A stretch of DNA of 38,828 nt, taken from the IMG/VR virus record IMGVR_UViG_3300049919_000164, positions 1 to 38,828 of that record. The stretch is one strand, 5' to 3'. Shown piece after piece: positions 22,408 through 30,694 of this stretch. A model generated the notes under the pieces. That model ran no database searches, had not been told where the DNA came from, and saw only the letters and a list, made by a program, of their open reading frames with translations. The DNA is from a virus. Both the position numbers and the translations under genes were made by a program. Position 1 is the stretch's first letter. Each line of letters begins with the position of its first letter.

Positions 22408-24807
22408 ATGCTAAACACTCAAATTTCAATTTTTAGGAACGTAAAAGACACAGCAAATCCTTATAATAAGGATGTTATCTATTTTTTGAATAGGATAAAG
22501 AATGGTTCTGTAGCAACTGAAATAGTAAAAAAGTATCGTGCTACTCAGGACGATAATATAAAAAAGCAACTACCTGCGTGTACTTTTTGTGGTACTTTCA
22601 GCTATAGAAATTCGCAAAGCCTATTAAATTTCAGTCAATTTGCGTGTTTAGATTTTGATAAGTTTGCAGGAATTGAAGATGCACAACAAATAAAAGATAA
22701 TTTGTGTACCGATGAATGTTTATTTTGTTGTTTTATTTCTCCAAGCGGTAAGGGAGTAAAAGCAGTTTTTAGGGTTGCAAACAATCCCGAAAAATACGAA
22801 GCTATGTATCGTGCTTTAACAATGAAATATCCAGATGTACACTTGGATTCAAAAACAAAAGATATAAGCCGTTTATGCTTCGAGAGTTACGATCCTGAAA
22901 TTTACATAAACGAAAACGCAAAAGAGTGGACTATTTGTGAAGAAGATGATTATCAAAATATAGGTTCAAACAGATACGATGTAACAGTTCCTTTAAAATC
23001 AGAAAGCCGAATAATTGATAATTTACAAGTTTGGTTTGATAAAAAGTATTCAATGACAAGCGGTAACAGAAATGATTCAATATATCGTTTTGCGTCTGCA
23101 TTAAATACTTACGGTATAAATGAGTTTACAGCAATTAACTATTTACAAAAATATGCTGAAAAAGGATTTAGCTCAAAAGAAATTGAAACTAGCGTAAAAT
23201 CAGCCTATAAACGTTTGCAAAACGAATTTAACACAAAGGTTTTTGAGGACAAGGAAACGAGAGTATTGCTTCAAAAGTCTGTTAGCTCTGGAAAATCAAT
23301 TGAAGAAATTAAAAAAACATTGGAGCGAAGTAACAACCCAATTGTAAATGATTCAGATGCATTCGATGAAATACTAGAAAACGTAAAAACGATTGAAAAC
23401 GTTGATGTATTTTGGGATATTAACGACAAAGGAAAAATTAAACTTATCCCTCATAAATTTGATTTATATTTAAAGTCAAATAATTTTATGAAATTCTACC
23501 CAGAGAGTGGTTCAGATACTTTTATATTTGTAAAAAAAGAAAAAAGTTTGATTGAATTTACAAATAGGGATAAGATAAAAGACTATGTTTTAGCCGACCT
23601 GAAAAATCGCGACAATATAGGTCTAGCTCCATTTGATTATATGGCTTTAAATACAAAGTATTTTTCAAATGAGTTTTTAAACATGATTGAAGGTGTTGAT
23701 ATTGAAATAAAAAAAGATACATTTGAAACCTGCTTTTTGTACTACAGAAATTGTGTTGTAGAGATTGGTATAGACTATCAAAAAACGATTGATTATATTG
23801 ATGTTGATAAGTATGTTTGGAAGGATAGCGTAATTGATAGGGATTTTGTTGAATACGACCATCACGGTGGCGAGTTCCGTTCTTTCGTTTGGTATATAGC
23901 AGGGCAGAACAAAGATAGCTACAACTGCTTTAAAAGCGCAATTGGGTATTTACTTCATTCATATAAAACGCAAGCCGATAATAAAGCTATTATTTTAAAC
24001 GATGAAATGATTTCAGATGAGCCAAATGGAAGGAGCGGGAAGGGTGTTTTCTTTAATGGGATAAAACAACTAAAAAAACTCGTTTCTCTAAATGGTAAAA
24101 AAATAGACTTAAATAGTCAATTTGCATTCCAGACGGTAAAAGCAGATTGCCAAGTATTAGTATTTGACGATGTAAAAAGAAATTTTCCTTTTGAGGATTT
24201 ATTTAGTATTATTACTGAGGGATTAGAAATTGAGTACAAAGGTCAAGGAGCAATTAAGTTGCCAGTAACAAAATCCCCTAAAATTGTAATTACAACAAAC
24301 TACACTATAAAGGGTCAAGGCGGTAGTTTTGATGCAAGAAAACATGAATTAGAATTGAGTAGCTATTTTAATTCAGACTATTCTCCAAGAGATCTATTTG
24401 GGCACATGATGTTTGATGATTGGTCAAATGATGAATGGTGTAGATTTGATAATTTTATGATACAATGTGTTCAGTACTATTTGAAAAACGGACTACAAAA
24501 ACAAAGTCATAAAAATTTAGAGGAGCGAAAATATATAAGTGAGACTTGTCAAGATTTCCATGATTGGACAAAAGAGGGATTTTTAGATTTAGATATTAGA
24601 CACCCCAATAATGACATATTTAATAAATTCTTGAATGAATACCCAGATTATAAGTCAAAGCTAACAATTAAAACTTTTAAAAAGTGGGTTAAGTTATATG
24701 CCACCTCGAATGACTTTTTTTATGGTGATGGTGCTACGAATGGAGTGCGTTATTTTTATCTCTCAAAAAATACAATTAAAGAAAATGATATAAAAGACCC
24801 ATTTTAA
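22408..24807 (+). CDS. Primase-helicase, BT4734/VirE-N type with SF3-like helicase domain, 799 aa
   Basis: ATG 22408 (MLNTQISIFRNVKD) is preferred; an upstream TTG at 22372 lies in the iteron repeats. The N-terminal part resembles the BT4734/VirE N-terminal domain with a primase-polymerase-like DFD motif (residues 82-84, CLDFDKF) and SPSGKGVKAVF (about 111-121). A linker follows with a PriCT-like region. The C-terminal part has Walker A GRSGKG (541-546), Walker B VLVFDD (583-588) and a VITTN sensor motif. It should unwind the origin and prime DNA synthesis. No separate DNA polymerase gene is present, so the host polymerase must be used. Confidence 0.85.
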   Translation: MLNTQISIFRNVKDTANPYNKDVIYFLNRIKNGSVATEIVKKYRATQDDNIKKQLPACTFCGTFSYRNSQSLLNFSQFACLDFDKFAGIEDAQQIKDNLCTDECLFCCFISPSGKGVKAVFRVANNPEKYEAMYRALTMKYPDVHLDSKTKDISRLCFESYDPEIYINENAKEWTICEEDDYQNIGSNRYDVTVPLKSESRIIDNLQVWFDKKYSMTSGNRNDSIYRFASALNTYGINEFTAINYLQKYAEKGFSSKEIETSVKSAYKRLQNEFNTKVFEDKETRVLLQKSVSSGKSIEEIKKTLERSNNPIVNDSDAFDEILENVKTIENVDVFWDINDKGKIKLIPHKFDLYLKSNNFMKFYPESGSDTFIFVKKEKSLIEFTNRDKIKDYVLADLKNRDNIGLAPFDYMALNTKYFSNEFLNMIEGVDIEIKKDTFETCFLYYRNCVVEIGIDYQKTIDYIDVDKYVWKDSVIDRDFVEYDHHGGEFRSFVWYIAGQNKDSYNCFKSAIGYLLHSYKTQADNKAIILNDEMISDEPNGRSGKGVFFNGIKQLKKLVSLNGKKIDLNSQFAFQTVKADCQVLVFDDVKRNFPFEDLFSIITEGLEIEYKGQGAIKLPVTKSPKIVITTNYTIKGQGGSFDARKHELELSSYFNSDYSPRDLFGHMMFDDWSNDEWCRFDNFMIQCVQYYLKNGLQKQSHKNLEERKYISETCQDFHDWTKEGFLDLDIRHPNNDIFNKFLNEYPDYKSKLTIKTFKKWVKLYATSNDFFYGDGATNGVRYFYLSKNTIKENDIKDPF

Positions 24808-24810
24808 ATA

Positions 24811-26217
24811 ATGATTGAACTTCGAGAATATCAAAAAACACTAATCAGCTCACTTAGAACATCAATAAAAAAAGGTAATAAGCGTGTTGTTCTTTGTGCA
24901 CCAACGGGAGCAGGAAAGACAATAATGTTCACATACATGATAAGTGAACACCTAAAAAAAGGAGGTCGTGCGTTGGTGTTTACACACCGAAAAGAATTAC
25001 TAAAACAAGCTGGTTCAAGTTTTGAAAAATTTGGATTAACACCAGAATTTATAAACGCAGGATCCAACCCTGATTTAACATTGCCTCTTCATGTAGCAAT
25101 GATTGAAACTTTCCATAGAAGGTCTGAAAAGTTAGAGCTTTTTTTGCAGCAAAAAACGCTTATAATTATTGATGAGTGTCATATAAATAACTTTACAAAG
25201 TCCTTTGAATTAATAAGCAATGATACGATAGTAATAGGAGCAACAGCAACACCATACAGGAAAGGTGCAGATATACCATCGTTGAGTGATTTTTATACTG
25301 ACTTAGTACAGGACGTTGACACACCTGATTTGATAAAGTTAGGGTTTTTGTCAGAAGCCGAAAGTTTTGGTGTGAAAATACGAATGGATAAAATGACAAA
25401 AAAAGGCGATGACTATGACACAACAAAATACTATTCCGAACAGAAAATGTATGCAGGTGTTGTAGAAAATTGGAAGCGATTAGTTCCATACAGTAAAACG
25501 CTTTTATTTAGTTCAAATGTAAAAAGCTCAATAGAGGTTTGCCAAGAATTTATTTTAAACGGAATTGATGCAAAACATATTGATGCAAACACACCAGCCA
25601 ATAAAAGAATAGACGCACTCGATTGGTTTGAAAATACTGATAATGCAGTCCTTTGTAATTGTGGTATCTTAACGGCTGGGTACGACTGCCCTGATATACG
25701 CACGATTATTTTATACCGAGCTACAACATCACTTCCTTTGTTTTTGCAAATGGTTGGGAGAGGTTCAAGAATAACGGGAACAAAGAACCGATTTACTATA
25801 CTAGATTTTGGTAATAACATTCACCGTTTAGGATTTTGGGAAAACAATCGTACATGGAGTTTGCAAAAAGTAGAGCAAAAAACAAATGAAAAAGAAGATG
25901 CTGGATTTATAAAAATGTGTAAGGTCTGCGGAGCGATACTTCCACCATCAACTACAGTTTGCCCTTATTGCGGTTCTATTATTAAAAAGCTACAAGAGGA
26001 AGTAATAGCCGAGCTTAGCCTATTAACTAAACGTGAACAGTGGTCGCAAGATTTAGAAACGAAAGCGTTAATGTGCAAAAACAAACTTATGAACGGATTT
26101 GCTGTTTTGCACTCACTAACTGACATTGAAGAGGCGCGCCACTTTTGTAGATTAATGAATTACTCACATGGATTTGAACACATAAATAAATATAGATTTA
26201 AAGTATTTCAAAAATGA
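24811..26217 (+). CDS. SF2 DNA/RNA helicase (DECH box) with zinc finger, 468 aa
   Basis: Motif I is APTGAGKT (residues 30-37), motif II DECH (121-124), motif III GATATP (143-148) and motif VI QMVGRGSR (313-320). A C-terminal four-Cys zinc finger (Cys370, 373, 384 and 387) follows. The order resembles the helicase part of UvrB/type III restriction-like phage replication helicases. It starts three bases after the primase-helicase stop and overlaps the nuclease gene by four bases, so the three act as a unit in replication or recombination. Confidence 0.88.
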   Translation: MIELREYQKTLISSLRTSIKKGNKRVVLCAPTGAGKTIMFTYMISEHLKKGGRALVFTHRKELLKQAGSSFEKFGLTPEFINAGSNPDLTLPLHVAMIETFHRRSEKLELFLQQKTLIIIDECHINNFTKSFELISNDTIVIGATATPYRKGADIPSLSDFYTDLVQDVDTPDLIKLGFLSEAESFGVKIRMDKMTKKGDDYDTTKYYSEQKMYAGVVENWKRLVPYSKTLLFSSNVKSSIEVCQEFILNGIDAKHIDANTPANKRIDALDWFENTDNAVLCNCGILTAGYDCPDIRTIILYRATTSLPLFLQMVGRGSRITGTKNRFTILDFGNNIHRLGFWENNRTWSLQKVEQKTNEKEDAGFIKMCKVCGAILPPSTTVCPYCGSIIKKLQEEVIAELSLLTKREQWSQDLETKALMCKNKLMNGFAVLHSLTDIEEARHFCRLMNYSHGFEHINKYRFKVFQK

Positions 26218-26564
26218 AAGACAAAACTGAGACAAAAATACAACAAGACTGTTTTATATGGTTTAACAATAATTATTGCTTAAACCATCACAATCCAAAA
26301 TGCGTAATATATTCAATACCAAACGATAGTGAAAGCAAAGAGGAAACACTTCGAAAAATGGCTACTGGGATGCGTAGTGGTGCTAGTGATTTAGTGGTTA
26401 TGTTTCCAAATAAATCAATATACATAGAAATGAAAACGCCTACAGGAACGCAATCCGACAACCAAAAGCAATTTCAAAAAGATATTGAAAATCTAGGTTT
26501 TGAATATTGTCTTGCAAGGTCAATAGAACAGTTTAAAGAGATAATTGAAAAACACATAGTATGA
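26214..26564 (+). CDS. VRR-NUC domain nuclease, 116 aa
   Basis: The stand-alone VRR-NUC motifs are present: GASDL with Asp59, YIEMK with Glu72 and Lys74, and a downstream Gln-rich helix (SDNQKQFQ). The residues form the PD-(D/E)xK-like metal site. Such phage nucleases usually sit beside an SF2 helicase, as here (four-base overlap), and may cut branched or recombination intermediates. The length is normal for the family. Confidence 0.88.
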   Translation: MKDKTETKIQQDCFIWFNNNYCLNHHNPKCVIYSIPNDSESKEETLRKMATGMRSGASDLVVMFPNKSIYIEMKTPTGTQSDNQKQFQKDIENLGFEYCLARSIEQFKEIIEKHIV

Positions 26565-26722
26565 CCCAACTCCACCGCCACCTAATAGAAAACAACCGTG
26601 TTTGGTATAGTTCTATTGATTTGATAAATAAGTTCGGCAGAGACGAATTAAACAAGCTATACATCGATGGCTTAATTGATGTAAGAAACGGATTAAACAC
26701 TAAAGTAATTAAACTAAAATGA
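26561..26722 (+). CDS. Small early protein, 53 aa
   Basis: The frame starts at ATG 26561, overlapping the nuclease stop (ATGA), and its own stop overlaps the next start (ATGA at 26719-26722). The product (MTQLHRHLIENNRVWYSSID) looks like a small winged or HTH-like fold. The two tight overlaps support a real gene. Function unknown. Confidence 0.6.
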   Translation: MTQLHRHLIENNRVWYSSIDLINKFGRDELNKLYIDGLIDVRNGLNTKVIKLK

Positions 26723-27078
26723 AAATTGAAGAAAAAGTAGTAATCAACAACACCCTATTTGTGTTGTGCGATGTTATAGAGAGCTTGATGTTAGATGCTG
26801 AAAAATTATATAAAGCAGATGGGCAGGAGTTTAAACAGCAATCAAAGCGTGATTTTAAAGCAACGCTATTCACCTTAAGGCGTTTTTTAGGATCTGTGCG
26901 TGAATGCACGCCTGAAACTCAGATGCAATTTGGAGATGATGCGGATGAAATGAAGCACTTTATAATGAAATTTGTAGACAGGTGTAACGATGACCAGTCA
27001 CGAGTTGATTTATTTATGAAGTACCTAAATGGCTGTAGCTCATTGCTTAACTTTGACTTCAAGAAAATAAATATATAA
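26719..27078 (+). CDS. Helical early protein, 119 aa
   Basis: A 119-residue helical protein (MKIEEKVVINNTLFVLCDVI), the last gene of the replication operon. Its start overlaps the previous stop. No membrane segment or motif is recognised. It ends 16 bases before the palindromic operator at 27094. Confidence 0.6.
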   Translation: MKIEEKVVINNTLFVLCDVIESLMLDAEKLYKADGQEFKQQSKRDFKATLFTLRRFLGSVRECTPETQMQFGDDADEMKHFIMKFVDRCNDDQSRVDLFMKYLNGCSSLLNFDFKKINI

Positions 27079-27093
27079 AAAACGTTAAAGCAT

Positions 27094-27125
27094 ATCCGAT
27101 ATATCGGATTTAAAATATATCTTTG
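27094..27125 (+). promoter_or_regulatory. Operator palindrome and promoter for the 27.3 kb HTH gene
   Basis: ATCCGATATATCGGAT (27094-27109) is a perfect 16-base palindrome. TATCTTTG (27118-27125) follows eight bases later. The palindrome covers the spacer and -33 region, as expected for a repressor site. The first gene behind it is the small HTH gene, which suggests autoregulation. Confidence 0.7.
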
Positions 27126-27286
27126 TACCATTGAAAGCGATATTTGATATGATGATACAAAAAACAGCTTAACATAGGTGTTAAGTAATCGAGATAAACT
27201 CAGCGTTACGTGAGATGCGTATAAAATAGAGTCATTGGTGTAAGCTAATGAACTGGCTTACATTCTCAAAATTTAAAATAAAATAT
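27126..27286 (+). other. Structured untranslated leader, about 160 bases
   Basis: Between the promoter and the HTH start there is no good frame. It has three hairpins: CTTAAC/GTTAAG (27168-27173, 27180-27185), a small CTCA/TGAG stem near 27200-27212, and TGTAAGC/GCTTACA (27239-27245, 27256-27262). It may be a regulatory leader or a small RNA. Confidence 0.5.
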
Positions 27287-27454
27287 ATGATAGAAAAAAT
27301 TAAACAACGAATGATTGCAGAAAATATAACTGCTGCAAAAATTTCAAAAAAAACTGGAATACCACAGCAGACACTTTCTGATAATCTATCAGAAAAGCAT
27401 CAGTTTAGAGGAGAAAATTTGATTAAAGTAATGGTTTACTTGGGTTTAATTTAA
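27287..27454 (+). CDS. Small HTH repressor-like protein, 55 aa
   Basis: ATG 27287 (MIEKIKQRMIAENITAAKIS) is used; an ATG at 27248 lies in the leader hairpin. Residues about 14-35 form a helix-turn-helix (TAAKISKKTGIPQQTLSDNL). The fold is XRE-like and similar to the protein at 18913-19080. A perfect palindrome lies at its promoter. It is the last gene before the cassette array. Confidence 0.7.
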   Translation: MIEKIKQRMIAENITAAKISKKTGIPQQTLSDNLSEKHQFRGENLIKVMVYLGLI

Positions 27455-27537
27455 AAATAAAATCATTAAATTTCAATTCACTTAAGATGAAGCTCATGCG
27501 GGCGCAAAACTTTAGATTTAAACATAATATTAATGCG

Positions 27538-27598
27538 GGCTACTAACCCTCGAAAAGCAATGAAGTGTGGCATTTACCATACACGTGTGTTAGTAGCC
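27538..27598 (+). repeat. attC-like site 1 (start of array)
   Basis: GGCTACTAAC (27538-27547) and GTTAGTAGCC (27589-27598) are perfect inverted cores; an inner GTGTGG/CCATACAC arm follows. Upstream, 27496-27537 resembles the loop of the longer sites (GCGGG, CTTTAGA), so an older site may lie decayed here. Confidence 0.75.
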
Positions 27599-27615
27599 GT
27601 TTATTTTTTCTTTTT

Positions 27616-27876
27616 ATGAAATATGAAGCAAAAAGGGGTTGTAGAATCAACCACATGTTTACTGGAATAACAACTTTCGACACAGGCTGGTGGTATAATG
27701 TCGATTTAAAAAAATGGCAATGCAATGAAACTAACCACGGAAAATATCATATGTCAAGCCATCAAAGGTGTCGAACACTAAAAGCGTTCAGGCGAAAATT
27801 AAAAAAAATGCCTAAAGGCGTAGAATGGATTTTGGTTAGTCGGTATAAAGACTGCAACGTCATCGCTTTTTCTTAA
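27616..27876 (+). CDS. Cassette 1 protein, 86 aa, unknown
   Basis: ATG 27616 (MKYEAKRGCRINHMFTGITT) follows a T-rich leader after the GTTA of site 1. The product is basic, with Cys/His residues scattered and a WWYN segment. It ends in a T-rich stretch (VIAFS) that runs straight into site 2. No family recognised. Cassette-borne single genes of this kind are often small modular factors; an accessory or counter-defence role is only a guess. Confidence 0.6.
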   Translation: MKYEAKRGCRINHMFTGITTFDTGWWYNVDLKKWQCNETNHGKYHMSSHQRCRTLKAFRRKLKKMPKGVEWILVSRYKDCNVIAFS

Positions 27877-27878
27877 AT

Positions 27879-27947
27879 GGCTACTAACGACAAAGCTACT
27901 GGCAGGTGGCGTATTCCGCCACATTGCGCTTTACCGAGTGTTATGCC
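27879..27947 (+). repeat. attC-like site 2
   Basis: Left core GGCTACTAAC matches the start of cassette 1 (GTTAGTAGCC), while the right core is GTTATGCC. The inner stem is GTGGCG-TATTC-CGCCAC, a short site like site 7. Confidence 0.8.
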
Positions 27948-27991
27948 TGCGCTTTATTTCTTATATTATAATTTTCAAATAAATAAAAATT

Positions 27992-28375
27992 ATGTCAAAA
28001 ACTATCGAACAAGCAGCAAAAGAATTTTCAGAAAGGTCATCTTGGGCGTGTCCTATCTCATTTACGGCTGGAGCTGTATTTATGAAAAATGAAATAGATG
28101 GATATACATTAAAAAAATTGAACATACAGGATAAAAACGGAATTGAATTACATCAAGATTCAATGATTTTTGGGTGGTTGCCTGACGAAACGGAAAATGA
28201 GAGATATTTTTATAGAATTGATTTTTCAAATACTTTCGGAGTCAACGAGCCTGAAAACGAGATAACAATGCTATGCAGAGAAAAAGGATATGAGCATAAT
28301 ATAAAACAGTCTGATATGATTAACTTTAGCTATGTTGGACAAGCGGAAAAACTGTTACATTTATTCGATGTATAG
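27992..28375 (+). CDS. Cassette 2 protein, 127 aa, unknown
   Basis: ATG 27992 (MSKTIEQAAKEFSERSSWAC) follows a leader with TTTATTTCTTATATT, shared with other cassettes. The product is acidic, mixed helix and strand, with Cys20 and Cys94 and a DETENERYFYRIDFSN segment. No membrane segment. I recognise no family. The cassette's 3' core does not match its 5' core, so its end may have been exchanged. Confidence 0.6.
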   Translation: MSKTIEQAAKEFSERSSWACPISFTAGAVFMKNEIDGYTLKKLNIQDKNGIELHQDSMIFGWLPDETENERYFYRIDFSNTFGVNEPENEITMLCREKGYEHNIKQSDMINFSYVGQAEKLLHLFDV

Positions 28376-28401
28376 AAACCGTGGTCTTTTTCTTAGCATT
28401 G

Positions 28402-28536
28402 AAGCTAACGAACAAGGCTATGAAATGAAGCGGTATGGCGGGAGCAAACCTTTAGAACCTAAATACGGTTTCTGCGGGATGAAATACTTCTAAATGCTTA
28501 TAGTTCAGCTTTATTTCATAGGCGCTTGTTAGGGGC
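28402..28536 (+). repeat. attC-like site 3
   Basis: AAGCTAACGAACAAGGCTATGA (left) pairs with TTTCATAGGCGCTTGTTAGGGGC (right) with a few unpaired bases. The left core does not match the start of cassette 2. The loop has GGCGGGAGCAAACCTTTAGA, like the decayed sequence before site 1. Confidence 0.75.
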
Positions 28537-28580
28537 ATACCATATCTTTCTTTTCGAGTTAAACATATAAAAATCATATT

Positions 28581-28919
28581 ATGCACTATTACGGAACAAA
28601 TTTCAAAGAATGTGGACATTACTTTTGGGATATTACATATTCAGAATTTAAACACGATTGGCTTGATATTATTCAGCTTGGTTTTAATCCAGAAAAACTT
28701 AATGTCGAAAAAAGAATAGGATCAACAACATTACATGGAATAAACGGATATTCAATTTGTCGAATTGAAGGTTCATGTACAGATAAGAGATCCGGAAGCA
28801 TTTCTGTATTTTTCATCAAAGAACAATTAAATGCTTCTGATTTAATAAATAAAATAAAGTCGAATAAGTTGGCAATGTCAATAATAAATTCAATTTCAGC
28901 AAATGTTGAGTTTTTTTAA
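28581..28919 (+). CDS. Cassette 3 protein, 112 aa, unknown
   Basis: ATG 28581 (MHYYGTNFKECGHYFWDITY) begins 53 bases after the cassette border. The product has many aromatic residues in its N-terminal third and ends ISANVEFF inside a T run. No recognised motif. The leader CATACC, then TTTTCGAGTTAA, resembles that of cassette 10. Confidence 0.6.
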   Translation: MHYYGTNFKECGHYFWDITYSEFKHDWLDIIQLGFNPEKLNVEKRIGSTTLHGINGYSICRIEGSCTDKRSGSISVFFIKEQLNASDLINKIKSNKLAMSIINSISANVEFF

Positions 28920-28924
28920 TGGCT

Positions 28925-29063
28925 GCCCCTAACGTATCGGGGCTATGAGTAGTAGCCGACTGCGGGCGATGTCGATTTAATAAATGCGATGTCGTAAAAG
29001 TGGGAGATACTACTCGAATACCGACAATGTAGGCTACTACTGATAGACCAGTGTTATGTGGGC
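28925..29063 (+). repeat. attC-like site 4
   Basis: Left core GCCCCTAAC matches the start of cassette 3 (GTTAGGGGC); the right core is GTTATGTGGGC. Inner arms CTATGAGTAGTAGCC and GGCTACTACTGATAG pair almost fully. Confidence 0.85.
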
Positions 29064-29103
29064 GTTATTTCTTTCTTATATTAATCTTTAAAAACTTACA
29101 AAA

Positions 29104-29442
29104 ATGTCAAACTTACAAGAAAAAATAAATAAAGAATATCCATTATATGATATTCAGAATAGTATTTCAAAAACTGACGAATATAATGGAAATGAAATTC
29201 AATTTGTTAAAAGAAGTGCATTTCAAAACGGTTACGAGCAATGTCAAAAAGAATACGAAGAAAAACTTCGTTGGATTCCAGTAGCTGAAAAGCTTCCAAA
29301 AACATCCGAATTGGTAATAGTCGATTCTGGTAATTATTTACACGCTTGTGTTGCCGTAGCTTTTTATGAAAATGAAACATGGAAGTATGCAAATGGTCAA
29401 CTATTATGGTTTAGACCGACACAGTGGCGTTCTTTTTTTTAA
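29104..29442 (+). CDS. Cassette 4 protein with DUF551-like C-terminus, 112 aa
   Basis: ATG 29104 (MSNLQEKINKEYPLYDIQNS). The C-terminal half has the DUF551 pattern: RWIPVAEKLPKTSELVIVDS, then VAFYENETWKY and a closing W-x-P-T-Q-W, common in phage genomes. Function of DUF551 is unknown. The T run at its end codes for RSFF. The presence of a typical phage domain shows that the cassettes carry phage-related genes. Confidence 0.7.
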   Translation: MSNLQEKINKEYPLYDIQNSISKTDEYNGNEIQFVKRSAFQNGYEQCQKEYEEKLRWIPVAEKLPKTSELVIVDSGNYLHACVAVAFYENETWKYANGQLLWFRPTQWRSFF

Positions 29443-29443
29443 T

Positions 29444-29583
29444 GCCACATAACGTGGCGACAGTATGTGTATTTGCCACATTTGCGGGCGATGTCGCTGT
29501 CGATAACAGATAAACTTACTGCGGGAACAAAAACTTACTAAATGCGCTAATGCGTGGCAATAAACATACTGGTGTGTTATGGC
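29444..29583 (+). repeat. attC-like site 5
   Basis: Left core GCCACATAAC matches the start of cassette 4 (GTTATGTGG); the right core is GTTATGGC. Arms CAGTATGTGTATTTGCCAC and GTGGCAATAAACATACTG pair. Confidence 0.85.
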
Positions 29584-29637
29584 TTAGTGCTTTCTTTTCT
29601 TTTCAAATCGAATTATTAATCAAATAAATTTACAATT

Positions 29638-29967
29638 ATGTTAGAAACAGAATTTACAAAAGGAAATTGGACAATCGAAGAGTCTGATTCAATGTTAGAA
29701 AGTAAGATATATTCAGACGTACAATCAGAAAAATTAATACAAATACGAGTTTGTCATGTAAAATCTTTCGGGAGTAATTTTACAGACGCACCCTTAGAAG
29801 AGAGACGAGCAAACGAAAAACTTATTTCGGCTGCACCTGATATGTTTAATGCGCTTCGTGACTTATATGACGATAAAGAAGTTTGGTCAGACTTATTTGA
29901 ATCACAACAAGAATTTATTTGTCGAGTTTTGAATAAAGCTACAGGGTCTTCTTTTTTTCAGCATTAG
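29638..29967 (+). CDS. Cassette 5 protein, phage-type, 109 aa
   Basis: ATG 29638 (MLETEFTKGNWTIEESDSML). The segment ANEKLISAAPDMFNAL (residues about 61-76) matches the ANARLIAAAPELLEAL-type motif of a widespread family of small phage proteins with unknown role. It ends GSSFFQH within a T run at the 3' border. Confidence 0.7.
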   Translation: MLETEFTKGNWTIEESDSMLESKIYSDVQSEKLIQIRVCHVKSFGSNFTDAPLEERRANEKLISAAPDMFNALRDLYDDKEVWSDLFESQQEFICRVLNKATGSSFFQH

Positions 29968-30100
29968 CCATAACGACCGAGGCTATGGGATTTTGGCGGT
30001 CTGCGGGCGGGAAACTGTCGAACCGAGCAAACGTGCAAGCGGGAATAAAAACTTACTGAATGAGCAAAACCAGCCTATAACCATAGGCAATGTTATAGGC
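29967..30100 (+). repeat. attC-like site 6
   Basis: Left core GCCATAAC matches the start of cassette 5 (GTTATGGC); the right core is GTTATAGGC. The arm GACCGAGGCTATGG is shared with site 10. It carries a GCGGGCGGGAAACTG loop. Confidence 0.82.
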
Positions 30101-30186
30101 TGGCAATTCTTTTTTCGAGCGATCTTTGAAATTTTGGGAGTAAAATAAAATATTATTCGCATATTTGCAAACTTTAACACTAAATG

Positions 30187-30218
30187 TTTGCGTATATGCA
30201 AATATCACTGTATCTTTG
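30187..30218 (+). promoter_or_regulatory. Internal promoter of cassette 6 with operator-like dyad
   Basis: TTTG (30187-30190), 20 bases, TATCTTTG (30211-30218): a full Bacteroidota promoter. TTTGCGTATATGCAAA (30187-30202) is a dyad covering the -33 box; a related GCATATTTGCAAAC copy lies at 30159-30172. Confidence 0.75.
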
Positions 30219-30250
30219 TATCATAATAATCAAATAAAAAATACAAAGCC

Positions 30251-30505
30251 ATGACAAGTCAAGAAATTACAACCGCAGCAATCAGATTGATTAACGAAAC
30301 AATTACTTTAGGTGCTAACGTTATGAATGGTTGTACAACCGACTATCCTAAATACAAAAGCAATTTGGACAGAATGGAAGGAATTAAAACATGGGCTATT
30401 GCAAATGAGCAAATACAAACTATCCGCTTGTATTTAGTTCAACACAATTTCGGAATGAACAACCAATTTTCAGCAAGAGAAATTTCTAAATTATTTCATA
30501 ACTAA
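30251..30505 (+). CDS. Cassette 6 first gene, 84 aa, unknown
   Basis: ATG 30251 (MTSQEITTAAIRLINETITL) lies about 30 bases behind the internal promoter. The product is helical and soluble. It is the first of three genes in the largest cassette. I recognise no family; it could be the effector half of a regulated module with the HTH gene two places downstream. Confidence 0.6.
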   Translation: MTSQEITTAAIRLINETITLGANVMNGCTTDYPKYKSNLDRMEGIKTWAIANEQIQTIRLYLVQHNFGMNNQFSAREISKLFHN

Positions 30506-30520
30506 TAAAAAATAAGCATC

Positions 30521-30694
30521 ATGAAAACAATTGAAAAAACTTACAGACTTTCATATCTTGACAGAAAAAACAACGAACTAAAAGCGGACGAAATAACCGC
30601 TTACAGCATTCAAGAAGCGAGAAAAACAAGGGACAAAATTTTTGGTAACTGCATGATTAATGATTGTGTGAAAATAACAGTAAAGAAAGCATGA
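30521..30694 (+). CDS. Cassette 6 second gene, 57 aa, unknown
   Basis: The frame from ATG 30521 codes for MKTIEKTYRLSYLDRKNNEL and ends in a basic tail (KITVKKA). Its stop overlaps the following HTH start (ATGA). It starts 15 bases after the first gene. Basic and helical; unknown role. Confidence 0.55.
   Translation: MKTIEKTYRLSYLDRKNNELKADEITAYSIQEARKTRDKIFGNCMINDCVKITVKKA

Noticed and set aside
27877-28092. A 71-aa frame starting at 27877
   Set aside because: It runs through attC-like site 2 into another frame of the 127-aa gene; it has no support as a gene.
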